A stretch of 64,000 nucleotides of DNA from UBA1422 sp963676385 (GTDB lineage: Bacteria; Bacillota; Clostridia; Peptostreptococcales; Anaerovoracaceae), in the NCBI GenBank assembly GCA_963676385.2, contig CAXXMM010000010.1:1-64000 (forward strand), written 5' to 3'. This document shows, piece by piece, positions 8,594 to 17,188 of the stretch. The position numbers and the translations under genes were made by a program. The stretch's first letter is position 1; each line of letters opens with the position of its first letter. Under the pieces are notes generated by a model. It had not been told where the DNA came from. It searched no databases and saw only the letters and a list, made by a program, of their open reading frames with translations.

Positions 8594-10533
8594 TTCATCT
8601 GCCCCTTAAAATATCCAATTTCGATAGAAGAACATTTTGTATCTTCATCGTACAGCAAGGTATATTCTCTGCCAATATGTGGGTATAGCATCTTATACAT
8701 GTTGCCGTGAATTTCCTGATCTGTGGAAAGCAATATTATTTGCTCACTTGCCTTTGGGAAATAGTTCATAATTAATGCTTTCCTATGAACACTGTCTAGT
8801 CGCGCTAATGGCGTATCTATAACGACAGGAAATTGCTTCTTTGAACAAATGCCAAGCGCCCACAACATTGCAATTACTAATAGCTGTTTTTCCCCAGCAG
8901 AAAAGGCTGAATAATCCATTTCTGCCCCCTTCTCATTATAATACTGAAACTGTAGTTTCTCTTTATCAATCCTGATTTCTCGAAGCAAATTGCGTTTTGA
9001 TACCAATTTTTTAAAGCAATCAGTCATAGTTGATGCCAACTGTATAGTTTTTTCAGACTGAAGACGCGATTTGAACTCTCTTAAGATTTCTATTGAATAT
9101 CCTGCATATACTAAAATACGCTTTATCTCCTCTTCACTCTCCATCCCTGCTACTGCTTTTTCAATTGTCCGGGTGTTTTGTCGGCATAAGATATCATATT
9201 GAGAACTACAGTATACTACACGAGTCTGAGCCAAACGTAACTGCTCTTTAATGGTAGCAAGTTCCGTTGTATATTTTAAAATATCTTTATAAAGTTTCTT
9301 GGAGTCCTCATCATCTACATTCACAGAGAGGTAATGCTCTATCCCGGCTTTTTCGGTAAGAATTTTTTCCCTCTCAACAAGAATGGCATCAACCTCCTGT
9401 TTCAATTTATCGGGTAACGTAGTACAAAGCGTATTAAGTTTTGTCAGCCCATCTTCTGTTAGGTTATAAACTGGTATGCTTGCGCTTGTATTATTTCTAA
9501 TATACTCCATAAAATCTTCTACATCAAATAAGGCTTGGGTTTTTTCCCTATAACTACGAAACAGCAATGGCAATTGTTCTAGCACCATCTGTATGTTACG
9601 TTGCAATCTTTCATTAGTTGCTTCATTTTGTATTTTTTTAAGCAATGGCATAATCATAAGTAGTGGCAAACTTCCGGATGCTACTTCAAGCAAAGATCCA
9701 TTTGCTTTCTCAAATTTTTCGTCAAGGCTCGCCTGCTTAGTCAATAGCGCCGCACGATTTGTTGCTAGACTACCACCCATTGAAGAAAACAAATTGTCTG
9801 CTTTTTCAAGTTTATTCTCAATTTGAAGGCGAAGTGCATCAAGATGTCCCGCCTCAATTTTTGCAATTTTTAATTCTTTATCCGCTTCACTTAACTTTTC
9901 CTCATATTCATCCAGCTCTATTGAGCAGACATCAAATTTAACGTTTTTTTGTTGTCTTTTGATAATGCGTTGCACATCATCTATTGCTGTCTCAATAACA
10001 TTAATTCCAAGTAGCGATTTAATAGACTCCTTAATGTAAGTGTCATCCTTAGAAGTCGCCATGTCAGATACTTTCTCCCCGTCAAAAAAGAAAAAAGGTG
10101 CAATTGCACTTGGAAGCATTTGCTCAACAAAATAATCCCAATTGTCAGAAAGCAGTTGGTCATATATGCCGTTTTTTTGTACCGATGTTTTTAGCAACGG
10201 CGTCTGTGCTGATACGCTCCATTCTCGCCGCACACAATATATCTGCATTTCATTTTCTGAAGATAGTAAAAATTCTAATTCAATTTTTGTGGCATTGCAA
10301 CCATCCGATGTATTAGTGCGTAGATTAAGATAATTGGCGAAAGATAAACGGCTTTCTTCAAACGCAAAAGATCGACGCCCATAGAGCGCAAACAAAATTG
10401 CTTCCACTATAGTTGTTTTTCCTCTCCCGTTCATGCCACCGATTAGTATGACTGGCTTACTACAGTTAAAGTCAAACACATTATTACCTGCATATATTCC
10501 AAAATTGCAGAGAGTTAATTTGCTAAGTCTCAT
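8590..10533 (-). CDS. dndD: DNA sulfur modification protein DndD (SMC-like ATPase)
   Basis: SMC/RecN-like ATPase of the phosphorothioation machinery (647 residues). The Walker A motif GGMNGRGKTT lies near residue 35. A long central region, roughly residues 190-480, is rich in Glu, Lys and Leu and fits a coiled coil. The ABC signature FSAGEKQLL and Walker B PVVIDTPLARLD are near the C-terminus, with a following ILLSTDQE switch. The layout is that of known DndD proteins, in which ATP hydrolysis is thought to drive DNA handling or nicking. It overlaps dndC and dndE by 4 bases each. Confidence 0.93.
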   Translation of the reverse strand: MRLSKLTLCNFGIYAGNNVFDFNCSKPVILIGGMNGRGKTTIVEAILFALYGRRSFAFEESRLSFANYLNLRTNTSDGCNATKIELEFLLSSENEMQIYCVRREWSVSAQTPLLKTSVQKNGIYDQLLSDNWDYFVEQMLPSAIAPFFFFDGEKVSDMATSKDDTYIKESIKSLLGINVIETAIDDVQRIIKRQQKNVKFDVCSIELDEYEEKLSEADKELKIAKIEAGHLDALRLQIENKLEKADNLFSSMGGSLATNRAALLTKQASLDEKFEKANGSLLEVASGSLPLLMIMPLLKKIQNEATNERLQRNIQMVLEQLPLLFRSYREKTQALFDVEDFMEYIRNNTSASIPVYNLTEDGLTKLNTLCTTLPDKLKQEVDAILVEREKILTEKAGIEHYLSVNVDDEDSKKLYKDILKYTTELATIKEQLRLAQTRVVYCSSQYDILCRQNTRTIEKAVAGMESEEEIKRILVYAGYSIEILREFKSRLQSEKTIQLASTMTDCFKKLVSKRNLLREIRIDKEKLQFQYYNEKGAEMDYSAFSAGEKQLLVIAMLWALGICSKKQFPVVIDTPLARLDSVHRKALIMNYFPKASEQIILLSTDQEIHGNMYKMLYPHIGREYTLLYDEDTKCSSIEIGYFKGQMK

Positions 10534-12035
10534 CGCATACCCTCCTCAAAACCAAACAGGTTAACTTGGGTATCCTCAACCTCGGCGCGGGGATCAAATG
10601 AAGCGCCCATCGCTTTTTTACGTATTATCTTTTTAGATGCATATTCCAATGCATCATCCTCATCTTTATAAAAGCTACGTTTTATTTGCGACTCCACAGT
10701 ATTTAAGATACCATGGCGTTTTTTCATATCAGTTGATTTCCTCTCAACATCAATAATTCCTGCAACCATCTCAAATATTAATTCTTCATCTGGATATTTT
10801 TCATGGCACACCTTAGCCAAAAGTTCCCATTCAGTTTTTCCAAATGATAAATCCGATTTAGGCATCTGTGTATCAAAAGGAATTCCTACGACTTCTTCAT
10901 AAATTTGTGGCAATGAATCATCAAACTCATGCTTCTCGTTCAACCAAATTTGTTGGATAATCCTTAATTCATCCAATGTAATAAGTTTTAAGTTGCGAAA
11001 TTCTTTGGGGCCATTTATGCTGATATCTTTTTGTATCTTTAAAAGCATTCTAAGCCATTCTTCGCGAACTGCTTTTTTATAGGGGCCATGGACAAGCCGA
11101 CCTCTAAACATATGAGCATTCCCTGTCATACGACGAAAATCGCGTCGTCCACGGTCTTGACTGGCATCACCAATATAATTCCGAAAATTTAGCAGGGGGC
11201 TCATCCATTCTTTCTCGCTATCGTTTATAATCATTGCAGCCATACTTTTATCCTGCTCAACGAGTGTACAAACCCAGCAACCAAAACGACTTTTCCCACA
11301 ACTTGGAGTATCAGTATTTATAACTAACGGGCATTCGTTATCTGCAGTTGCGCCTTTATACATAGTAAGTAAATCTTTGTTAGAATATCCCCAAGGATTT
11401 TTATATTGCATTAGAAAATACCAGACGTCATCATCTGTCCAGTTTTCTAATGGAGAAAAAACTAGTTCATTTTGTATTGAACCATTTGGGCTAAGATAAT
11501 CTCTTACTCTTAATTTTTCATAGTAGCGCATTGATTTTGCACGATTGGCACTTTCAGCTTTTCGTGTCCCCAGTAGTAAAATAACTTCTCCATACGTGGA
11601 AACCACGTTCTGAACAAAAGTGTTTGCAGGCTTTATTTTCAATCGATCCGTACACCAGCGCATGGTAGCCCGTGGGTATGGATAACCTCTACCCAGCAAA
11701 TTCACCCAAAAAGAATCGCAATAATCTGGAATTAGCCGATGTGGGACAATTGGCATTTCTTTGGCGTTTGCTTGCATCTTCATTTGTTCCAAAGAGTTTT
11801 CTACCCAATGCGCAACGACCGGAGATTCAACTAACGTATCCGTGCTTATAACATGTACCGTCTTATGCTTACGCTGACTATCTGGAAGGTCTGCAAGCGC
11901 CATCCAGACAAGCTGTAGCGTAGCTGTGCTATCTTTTCCTCCAGAATAACCAACAACCCAGGGTATATCATCTTCGAGATATAGTTTGCGAATGATAGCA
12001 GTCAATTCGTTCACATCATTTTTTGATATGCTCAT
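10530..12035 (-). CDS. dndC: DNA phosphorothioation protein DndC (PAPS reductase-like, Fe-S)
   Basis: ATP pyrophosphatase of the PAPS reductase/PP-loop family that activates DNA and carries sulfur in phosphorothioation. The 501-residue protein has the PP-loop VVGYSGGKDSTAT near residue 28. A cysteine cluster at about residues 235-265, PSCGKSRFGCWVCT preceded by NECP, fits the 4Fe-4S site reported for DndC. The C-terminal ~150 residues are a helical extension typical of the family. The start is one base downstream of the dndB stop and the end overlaps dndD by 4 bases. Confidence 0.94.
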   Translation of the reverse strand: MSISKNDVNELTAIIRKLYLEDDIPWVVGYSGGKDSTATLQLVWMALADLPDSQRKHKTVHVISTDTLVESPVVAHWVENSLEQMKMQANAKEMPIVPHRLIPDYCDSFWVNLLGRGYPYPRATMRWCTDRLKIKPANTFVQNVVSTYGEVILLLGTRKAESANRAKSMRYYEKLRVRDYLSPNGSIQNELVFSPLENWTDDDVWYFLMQYKNPWGYSNKDLLTMYKGATADNECPLVINTDTPSCGKSRFGCWVCTLVEQDKSMAAMIINDSEKEWMSPLLNFRNYIGDASQDRGRRDFRRMTGNAHMFRGRLVHGPYKKAVREEWLRMLLKIQKDISINGPKEFRNLKLITLDELRIIQQIWLNEKHEFDDSLPQIYEEVVGIPFDTQMPKSDLSFGKTEWELLAKVCHEKYPDEELIFEMVAGIIDVERKSTDMKKRHGILNTVESQIKRSFYKDEDDALEYASKKIIRKKAMGASFDPRAEVEDTQVNLFGFEEGMR

Positions 12036-12036
12036 T

Positions 12037-13092
12037 TTATTTCCTCCAAGCCTTGTTGTCCCACCCGGATTTATCTAGTAAATATTGGGCAAATGCTTTC
12101 TGATTATTTTGAGATGATGAAATTCGCCCATTGACAATCACAAGGCCCTGCAATTCGGGATTGTCCTTGTTCCAATTAATCCTCTGCAAAAAGGAAAGCT
12201 TATTACTCCACTGTGTTTGATCTGCGCAGGTCAAAACCAAAACATTTCCAACTTCACCCAAAGCTTTCAGCACAATAGCATGCGCACAAATATATGTTTG
12301 TCTGTATACATCTGGTGGTACTAGCCTTTGTTTTGCCCTTACCCAATCAGGCATATTGTCAGCCACAGCTTTCCAAAAAGAAATAATTGTGTCTTTTATA
12401 CCATCGTCAGGCAGGTTCGATGACCGCAGTAACAACTTGCACGCATAAAATATTCCACTTAACGTAAAAAGTTCTTTCGATCGATTAGATAAGGTTGATT
12501 TTTCATTTTCCACACTACCATTAAACGTCGGTATCTGTGTAATACATTCTTTTATCATAAGTGAAAATCTATCACGATTATCATACAAAATATTCAGAGA
12601 TTTGGTTGGTCTTATTGCATAACGATTCAAGTCAGTAAAGATTTGCTGCGACCGTTCCAATCCTAAATCATAATACATGACAATCGATATATCCTCATGA
12701 CGCAAATCAGGACATTCATCCAAAGCGGCCTCAATTGCGGCTCTTCGATGCTGCCCATCGTTAATAATTATACGTGAAGAAGCTGGAATTTTCAATTGAC
12801 CAACCGATCCATGTGTAGTGGTGGGTTTGAATTCCAGGTTACCATCCACAGATGCAGTTAAGGCAGAAAAGACATAGGTATCTCTATTATTTAAAATATA
12901 GTCTCTCATTTCCGGTATGCGCTGTTTATTTAAGATTCGCTGCACTCTCATATTTGGCGGAAGAGAGCTGTCTGAATATGTGAAAAATTTTGCAACTAAA
13001 TGAAGTGGGCACATCACTGTATAATATGGATGCCCTGCTTGTAATCCTTTGATGGCTGGGAGCTCAAAACACTTTTCCAAATTATTCACCAT
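12037..13092 (-). CDS. dndB: DGQHR-domain protein DndB, phosphorothioation regulator
   Basis: First gene of the operon. The product (351 residues from this start) contains the DGQHR signature in IINDGQHRRAAIEAAL near residue 115. It begins with the family-like LPAIKGLQAGHPYY, and LERSQQIFTDLNR lies further on. Published DndB proteins repress dnd transcription in Salmonella and influence modification; that role here is inferred. I place the start at 13092, not the ATG at 13158, because a TTGACG-17-TATAAT promoter at 13130-13158 would put transcription start downstream of 13158. The ribosome binding site is weak (GGGA two bases before ATG); a GTG at 13089 is an alternative start. Confidence 0.87.
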   Translation of the reverse strand: MVNNLEKCFELPAIKGLQAGHPYYTVMCPLHLVAKFFTYSDSSLPPNMRVQRILNKQRIPEMRDYILNNRDTYVFSALTASVDGNLEFKPTTTHGSVGQLKIPASSRIIINDGQHRRAAIEAALDECPDLRHEDISIVMYYDLGLERSQQIFTDLNRYAIRPTKSLNILYDNRDRFSLMIKECITQIPTFNGSVENEKSTLSNRSKELFTLSGIFYACKLLLRSSNLPDDGIKDTIISFWKAVADNMPDWVRAKQRLVPPDVYRQTYICAHAIVLKALGEVGNVLVLTCADQTQWSNKLSFLQRINWNKDNPELQGLVIVNGRISSSQNNQKAFAQYLLDKSGWDNKAWRK

Positions 13093-13098
13093 AGTCCC

Positions 13099-13158
13099 AT
13101 TGGAAGTACTGAAAATAACATATGGAAGTATTATATAATAACTTCCAATTAGCGTCAA
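13099..13158 (-). promoter_or_regulatory. dnd operon promoter with operator-like repeats
   Basis: On the minus strand, TTGACG (13153-13158) and TATAAT (13130-13135) are separated by exactly 17 bases, a near-consensus sigma-A promoter. Transcription would begin near 13123, giving a leader of about 30 bases. The element ATTGGAAGT occurs at 13099-13107, TGGAAGT again at 13123-13129, and the inverted form ACTTCCAAT at 13141-13149. The last two form a 7-bp inverted repeat around the -10 box, as an operator would. DndB is the obvious candidate ligand, by inference. Confidence 0.75.
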
Positions 13159-13451
13159 TTACATTACAATCCCAACCACAAAAAATATTTCGCAAACTTA
13201 AGAACAAACCACTCCAACGAATGGTGACACATTCCATAGTATTATTTCCCAAAATATGTTCTGCATAAAATCTCTCCGAGATGTCATGCTCTAGATTCAA
13301 ACAATTTACATCTTCTTCCGGACAATAATCGAATTTACCAAAAAAAGTGCACATCTCACTCTTTTCACCTCAATTGCATCATTTTGGGCAAAATGATACA
13401 ATTGAATCGAAAATGAGCAAATTGATTGTGAAAATGAAGAGGAATAATCTT
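13159..13451. other. Intergenic region between dnd promoter and small membrane gene
   Basis: Divergent spacer. A 90-codon minus-strand frame (13082-13354) runs through it, but it crosses the dnd promoter and overlaps dndB in another frame, so I do not call it. A plus-strand GATACAAT near 13395 could be the -10 region for the gene at 13452. No RNA or repeat is seen. Confidence 0.4.
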
Positions 13452-13613
13452 ATGAAAAAACAAATGGTTGGTATTGCCTTGATACTACTTGGAATTATTT
13501 TCGCCATTCCAGTTTTAAATGGGGTTGCATTCTCTTGGTATATTGGAGTGGCTCTGGGTGTCCTCGGAGTAATTATAGTCATCGCCACTTCCGGTCAGAA
13601 TCAAGAAAAGTGA
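13452..13613 (+). CDS. Small two-helix membrane protein (53 aa)
   Basis: Unrecognised 53-residue protein with two hydrophobic segments, VGIALILLGIIFAIPVL and WYIGVALGVLGVIIVIA, joined by a short loop, and a polar tail GQNQEK. GAGG lies nine bases before this ATG; upstream ATGs in the same frame lack a site. The following nucleotidyltransferase gene begins 24 bases later, so they may be co-transcribed. Function unknown. Confidence 0.6.
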   Translation: MKKQMVGIALILLGIIFAIPVLNGVAFSWYIGVALGVLGVIIVIATSGQNQEK

Positions 13614-13637
13614 ACATTGTGGAAAGGAACAACCCCC

Positions 13638-14309
13638 ATGATCAATATCGATAACTGGATGACAGAACTGACTTGCCAATTAAAAAACCATTTTGAGAGC
13701 AGACTTTTGTTTGTTGGATTGCAAGGAAGTTACCGAAGGGAAGAAGCCCACAAAGACAGTGACATTGATGCGGTGGTTATCCTAGATGTATTGTCTATTG
13801 AAGACTTAATCGCTTATCGGAAGATTCTTTTGGCAATGCCGGAAAATGATAAGTCCTGTGGTTTTATAAGCGGCAAGCAGGAGTTGAGAAACTGGCCGAA
13901 ACATGAATTGTTCCAGTTTGAACGAGACACTTATTCATACTATGGGGCACTAAATGAATTGCTTCCGGATATTTCCCGGCAAAATGTGATAGATAGTGTG
14001 AAAATCAGCGCATCCGGACTTTATCATCTGTGCTGCCACACCGCCATTCACTCCCCATTGGATATGGATGCCTTACGAAATATATACAAGACGGCATTTT
14101 TTCTTTTGCAAGGGATTTACTACCTGCAAAATGACATCTATATTGGCACAAAAAAAGAATTGCTTCCATTATTGACAGGTGACCAGCAGGAAATTCTCAA
14201 TATCAGTATGCATTGGGATACTTGCCGCCATATCATCTCCGAAAACCCGAATCGTTATTATGATTTGATATTACGATGGTCTTCAGAGATATTAAATACC
14301 TATCACTAA
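13638..14309 (+). CDS. Nucleotidyltransferase-domain protein
   Basis: A 223-residue protein with the polymerase-beta-type nucleotidyltransferase motif GLQGSYRREEAHKDSDID near residue 30, where GS and the DxD pair bind nucleotide and metal. The remainder is a helical domain, as in aminoglycoside or MNT-type nucleotidyltransferases. The ATG at 13638 has AGGA nine bases upstream; a TTG at 13617 is less likely. The substrate cannot be told. MNT-type toxin-antitoxin pairs need a HEPN partner and none is adjacent, so I do not propose that. Its stop overlaps the end of a histidine-kinase remnant on the other strand. Confidence 0.75.
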   Translation: MINIDNWMTELTCQLKNHFESRLLFVGLQGSYRREEAHKDSDIDAVVILDVLSIEDLIAYRKILLAMPENDKSCGFISGKQELRNWPKHELFQFERDTYSYYGALNELLPDISRQNVIDSVKISASGLYHLCCHTAIHSPLDMDALRNIYKTAFFLLQGIYYLQNDIYIGTKKELLPLLTGDQQEILNISMHWDTCRHIISENPNRYYDLILRWSSEILNTYH

Positions 14310-14462
14310 CCTTGTGACTCTGGGAACACAATGCAGATACGCAGTTGATGGTCAACATATTGGGCATCAATTTTCCCATTCATTTGCTCCACCAAGTTTT
14401 TTGCAATGGATAGCCCGAGGCCTGTTGATTTTTTGCAATCTCTCTCTACTGCCTCGGCTTTT
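14306..14462 (-). pseudogene. 3' remnant of a sensor histidine kinase
   Basis: The minus strand encodes about 50 residues ending at a TAG at 14306-14308. They contain the ATP-binding G2 box KKSTGLGLSIAKNLVEQMNG followed by a short beta segment, the standard C-terminus of a HATPase_c domain. No kinase sequence lies upstream; instead the stop of the small membrane gene at 14446 overlaps its start. It is a truncated leftover that cannot be expressed as a kinase. Confidence 0.8.
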
Positions 14463-14679
14463 GTTCCTCAACCATTCGAATCACCCTGCTCAGCACACCA
14501 ATTACAATAAGGGTACAGCCAATCACAACATCGCATAGGATTGCAATCCCAACAATCACAATATTCAGACCTGACGGGTCGCTCCCTAACAAGGGTCCAA
14601 TGGCACCCATCAAAAAAATAACAGCCACCGGGCTTAGAATCATAATTAAAATGACAAAAACAACATTTTTTACTTGCAT
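14446..14679 (-). CDS. Small two-helix membrane protein (77 aa)
   Basis: Unrecognised 77-residue protein with two hydrophobic helices, VVFVILIMILSPVAVIFLM and IVIVGIAILCDVVIGCTLI, separated by a DPSG loop and ending in a charged tail. A strong AGGAGGTG site precedes the ATG. Its promoter TTGACT-16-TATAAT (14702-14729) and leader closely resemble those of the interrupted membrane-protein gene near 45.6 kb, suggesting a shared origin. The 3' end overlaps a kinase remnant. Confidence 0.65.
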   Translation of the reverse strand: MQVKNVVFVILIMILSPVAVIFLMGAIGPLLGSDPSGLNIVIVGIAILCDVVIGCTLIVIGVLSRVIRMVEEQKPRQ

Positions 14680-14701
14680 GATTTCACCTCCTATTGGTTA
14701 C

Positions 14702-14729
14702 ATTATATTGAACTCAATGAAATAGTCAA
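14702..14729 (-). promoter_or_regulatory. Promoter of the 77-aa membrane protein
   Basis: TTGACT at 14724-14729 and TATAAT at 14702-14707 on the minus strand with a 16-base spacer. The leader sequence ATATAATGTAACC is repeated at 45590-45600 before another membrane-protein gene. Confidence 0.6.
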
Positions 14730-14843
14730 ATCATTCCAAGCATCCAAGTTCTTTTATGTTTTTTCGCAAAACCCCGTTACATTTTTCGGCTGAGTGGTAT
14801 AATAAAGTTATAAATCGAAAGATAGAAATTGGAGGACAGACCA

Positions 14844-15044
14844 ATGAAAACCGTGATAAACGTCGAAGGAATGTCTTGCTCCCATTGCGTCAATGCCGTG
14901 AACCGCGCATTGAGGGAAGTAGAAGGTGTGGTCGCCGTAGACGTGGATTTGCAGTCCAAAACAGCTACTGTGGAGCATAGTGATGCAGCAACCTTCGACA
15001 AAATGAAAACAGCAATTGAAGAAGCAGGGTACGAAGTCAAATAG
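14844..15044 (+). CDS. Heavy-metal-associated domain protein (CopZ-like)
   Basis: A 66-residue ferredoxin-fold metal-binding protein. VEGMSCSHCVNAV holds the CxxC that binds Cu(I) or another soft metal, and the sequence closes with IEEAGYEV as in CopZ and MerP. GGAGG lies upstream of the ATG and a TATAAT box at 14798-14803. Such proteins hand copper to P-type ATPases or regulators, but no ATPase or CsoR/CueR gene is adjacent, so it appears to be a stand-alone chaperone. Confidence 0.87.
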   Translation: MKTVINVEGMSCSHCVNAVNRALREVEGVVAVDVDLQSKTATVEHSDAATFDKMKTAIEEAGYEVK

Positions 15045-15127
15045 ACTTAGCATCCTGCTTTTTATATTCCCGTTCATGTCTTGCCCTTTGCTCCAATTAC
15101 GGGGTAGCGTAACCAATAGCACTAGTC

Positions 15128-15850
15128 TTATTCCCCAAGCCGCTCCACATACTTTTGTAGGAACTCATAAAATCGATTCGTTTCCTCCTCTGACAGATGC
15201 CAGGTCCAAAGATGCCTGGATCCACGAAAGACGCTCTTGTCATCGGCATTAAAATATAGGGTAAATTTTCGTTTGTAGTCCTTGTCCACAAGAATCCCAT
15301 AAGTTCCAAGCTGGAATCCCCCAAGATGGAACAACCTTGCCGTTCCATGAAAAAAGGAACAAACCTGTTGGATATCCTGCCTCGTCATGGCAGCTTCCCG
15401 ACTGATTTGGTTCCCATTTTGATCCAGCCTTACCAACCGCATGGCAGTTATGTTCCCTTTAAGAAGTTTCCTTTTCCCCGCAACAAATGGAAATAATACC
15501 ACCCCGACAAGTCCCATTAGGATTACCAGTCGAAGCCACAGGGGATTGCCTCCCTTGTCTGGATTTTGTTCGACAGAATAACCAATCGAAGCAATCAAAA
15601 ATGAAATTGCTATCACGCCGGTTCCTAGATTGGCCCAGATTTTCTCCCAGAATTGCTCCGACCAGCCAGTCCACGCACCGCTCTTGAATTTTGCAACCAC
15701 GAATCGGCACAGGCGAATCTCGGAAAAGAATTTAGCAATCGCCTTCCAATTCTCTTCTTGCTCCTGCTGGCTTTCTTCCTCTCGCTCTCGTGCAAGCTCA
15801 GTTTGTTCCTTAATCACTTTTTGGACTTTATCGTACCATCCCCAATTCAT
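15128..15850 (-). CDS. Hypothetical membrane protein (240 aa)
   Basis: Not recognised. The N-terminal ~45 residues are strongly charged with a Glu/Gln-rich EREEESQQEQEE stretch likely to be helical. Two hydrophobic segments follow, GVIAISFLIASIGY near 80 and LVILMGLVGVVLFPFVAG near 108. The C-terminal ~110 residues are soluble, ending in a Trp-rich WTWHLSEEE segment. It has an AGGAGG site and lies 13 bp downstream of tyrS on the same strand. Confidence 0.65.
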   Translation of the reverse strand: MNWGWYDKVQKVIKEQTELAREREEESQQEQEENWKAIAKFFSEIRLCRFVVAKFKSGAWTGWSEQFWEKIWANLGTGVIAISFLIASIGYSVEQNPDKGGNPLWLRLVILMGLVGVVLFPFVAGKRKLLKGNITAMRLVRLDQNGNQISREAAMTRQDIQQVCSFFHGTARLFHLGGFQLGTYGILVDKDYKRKFTLYFNADDKSVFRGSRHLWTWHLSEEETNRFYEFLQKYVERLGE

Positions 15851-15863
15851 AAAACCCTCCTGA

Positions 15864-17186
15864 CTATACCAATTCCACCAAGTGGAAGGTCTTTTTTCCT
15901 TTTTGAATCAGAAGCTTTCCCTCTTCAAAGTCGGTGATTTTCACCAGCCATTTAGGATCTGTCACTTTTTCTCCTTTGACCAGTAGGCCTCCCTGCTGAA
16001 TGGTTCGAAAGCCTTCCCCGTTGCTGGGTACCAGCCCGATTTCTCGAATCAGATTGACAATACCCATGCCGTCTCCTGCAAATACCGAAGCATCCAGTTT
16101 GGTTGTCGGAATGTTTTCCAAGTCGCCGCCCCCACCAAAGGCTGCCCGGGCGCCATCCAATGCCTTTTGGGCTTCTTCTTCTCCATGAACCAGTTTGGTC
16201 ACCTCAAAGGCCAACACTTCCTTGGCCCGGTTGATTTCCGCATCTTTGAAGGAAGCAAGTCGCTTCACTTCATCCATGGGGAGGAAAGTCAGCATCCGCA
16301 GACACTTTTCCACGTCCGCATCTTCCACATTCCGCCAATATTGGAAAAACTCATAGGGAGAAGTTTTGCCTTTGTCCAGCCACAGTGCCCCTTTTTGGGT
16401 CTTGCCCATCTTTTTGCCTTCGCTGTTGGTCAACAGGGAAAAAGTCATGCCGTACACCTGCTTGCCCAATTCTCGCCGGGTCAAATCCACACCGAACAAA
16501 ATATTGGACCATTGGTCGTTGCCACCAAACTGCATTTTGCAGTCAATATCTCTGGCCATGACCATAAAGTCGTAGGATTGCATCAGCATGTAATTGAATT
16601 CCAAAAAGGACAGGCCTGTCTCAAGGCGCTGCTTGAAGCATTCCGCACGTAGCATGCTGTTCACGCTAAAGTGTCTTCCAATGTCCCGAATGAACTCAAT
16701 GTAATTCAAAGGCATCAACCAGCTGGCGTTGTTAACGCAAATAGCTTTGCCTGGATCCGGATCTTTGTTAACCGTTGCTTTTTGGCCAAAAGGGCCTCCT
16801 CTGTAAATGTATTCATCGTCAAAATCCAGATACCGGTCAAAAAGATGTTTGAACTTCTTGCCGTTTTCTTGGATGGTATCTTCCGTCATCATCTGCCGCA
16901 TATCTGTCCGCCCGGAAGGGTCTCCCACCATGGTGGTGCCGGCCCCAATGAGAACAATGGGAGTATGTCCGAATTTTTGCATATACATCATGATGATGAC
17001 CTGCATAAAGTGACCAACGTGAAGAGAGTCGGCAGTAGGATCAAATCCAATATAAAACTTGATTTTTTCCTTACCTAAAAGTTCCCTTACTTCCTCTTCG
17101 TGGGTGCATTGCTCAATAAAGCCACGTTCTTTCAATACATCAAATACGTTGGTGTGGCGGCTTACATCATCTCTGATAAAATCCAT
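15864..17186 (-). CDS. tyrS: Tyrosyl-tRNA synthetase
   Basis: Class I aminoacyl-tRNA synthetase charging tRNA-Tyr (440 residues). The HIGH motif is HVGH at residues 56-59, the KMSKS loop reads KMGKT near residue 265, and FGGNDQWSNI binds tyrosine and ATP. The C-terminal S4-like RNA-binding domain carries QQGGLLVKGEKV. AGGAGGAGA precedes the ATG. No T-box leader is visible in the 63-bp gap from pckG. Confidence 0.96.
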   Translation of the reverse strand: MDFIRDDVSRHTNVFDVLKERGFIEQCTHEEEVRELLGKEKIKFYIGFDPTADSLHVGHFMQVIIMMYMQKFGHTPIVLIGAGTTMVGDPSGRTDMRQMMTEDTIQENGKKFKHLFDRYLDFDDEYIYRGGPFGQKATVNKDPDPGKAICVNNASWLMPLNYIEFIRDIGRHFSVNSMLRAECFKQRLETGLSFLEFNYMLMQSYDFMVMARDIDCKMQFGGNDQWSNILFGVDLTRRELGKQVYGMTFSLLTNSEGKKMGKTQKGALWLDKGKTSPYEFFQYWRNVEDADVEKCLRMLTFLPMDEVKRLASFKDAEINRAKEVLAFEVTKLVHGEEEAQKALDGARAAFGGGGDLENIPTTKLDASVFAGDGMGIVNLIREIGLVPSNGEGFRTIQQGGLLVKGEKVTDPKWLVKITDFEEGKLLIQKGKKTFHLVELV

Positions 17187-17188
17187 TT

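Noticed and set aside
13093..13158. Longer N-terminus for DndB from the ATG at 13158
   Set aside because: That ATG overlaps the -35 box, so it would not be transcribed, and family similarity begins at LPAIKGLQAG downstream.
13082..13354. 90-codon minus-strand frame upstream of dndB
   Set aside because: It overlaps dndB in another frame and runs through a near-consensus promoter; no ribosome site with good spacing.
13638..14309. MNT/HEPN toxin-antitoxin pair
   Set aside because: Only the nucleotidyltransferase half is present; the neighbour is a two-helix membrane protein, not HEPN.
14314..14538. 74-codon plus-strand frame after the nucleotidyltransferase
   Set aside because: It is antisense to the histidine-kinase remnant and the 77-aa gene; no ribosome site.
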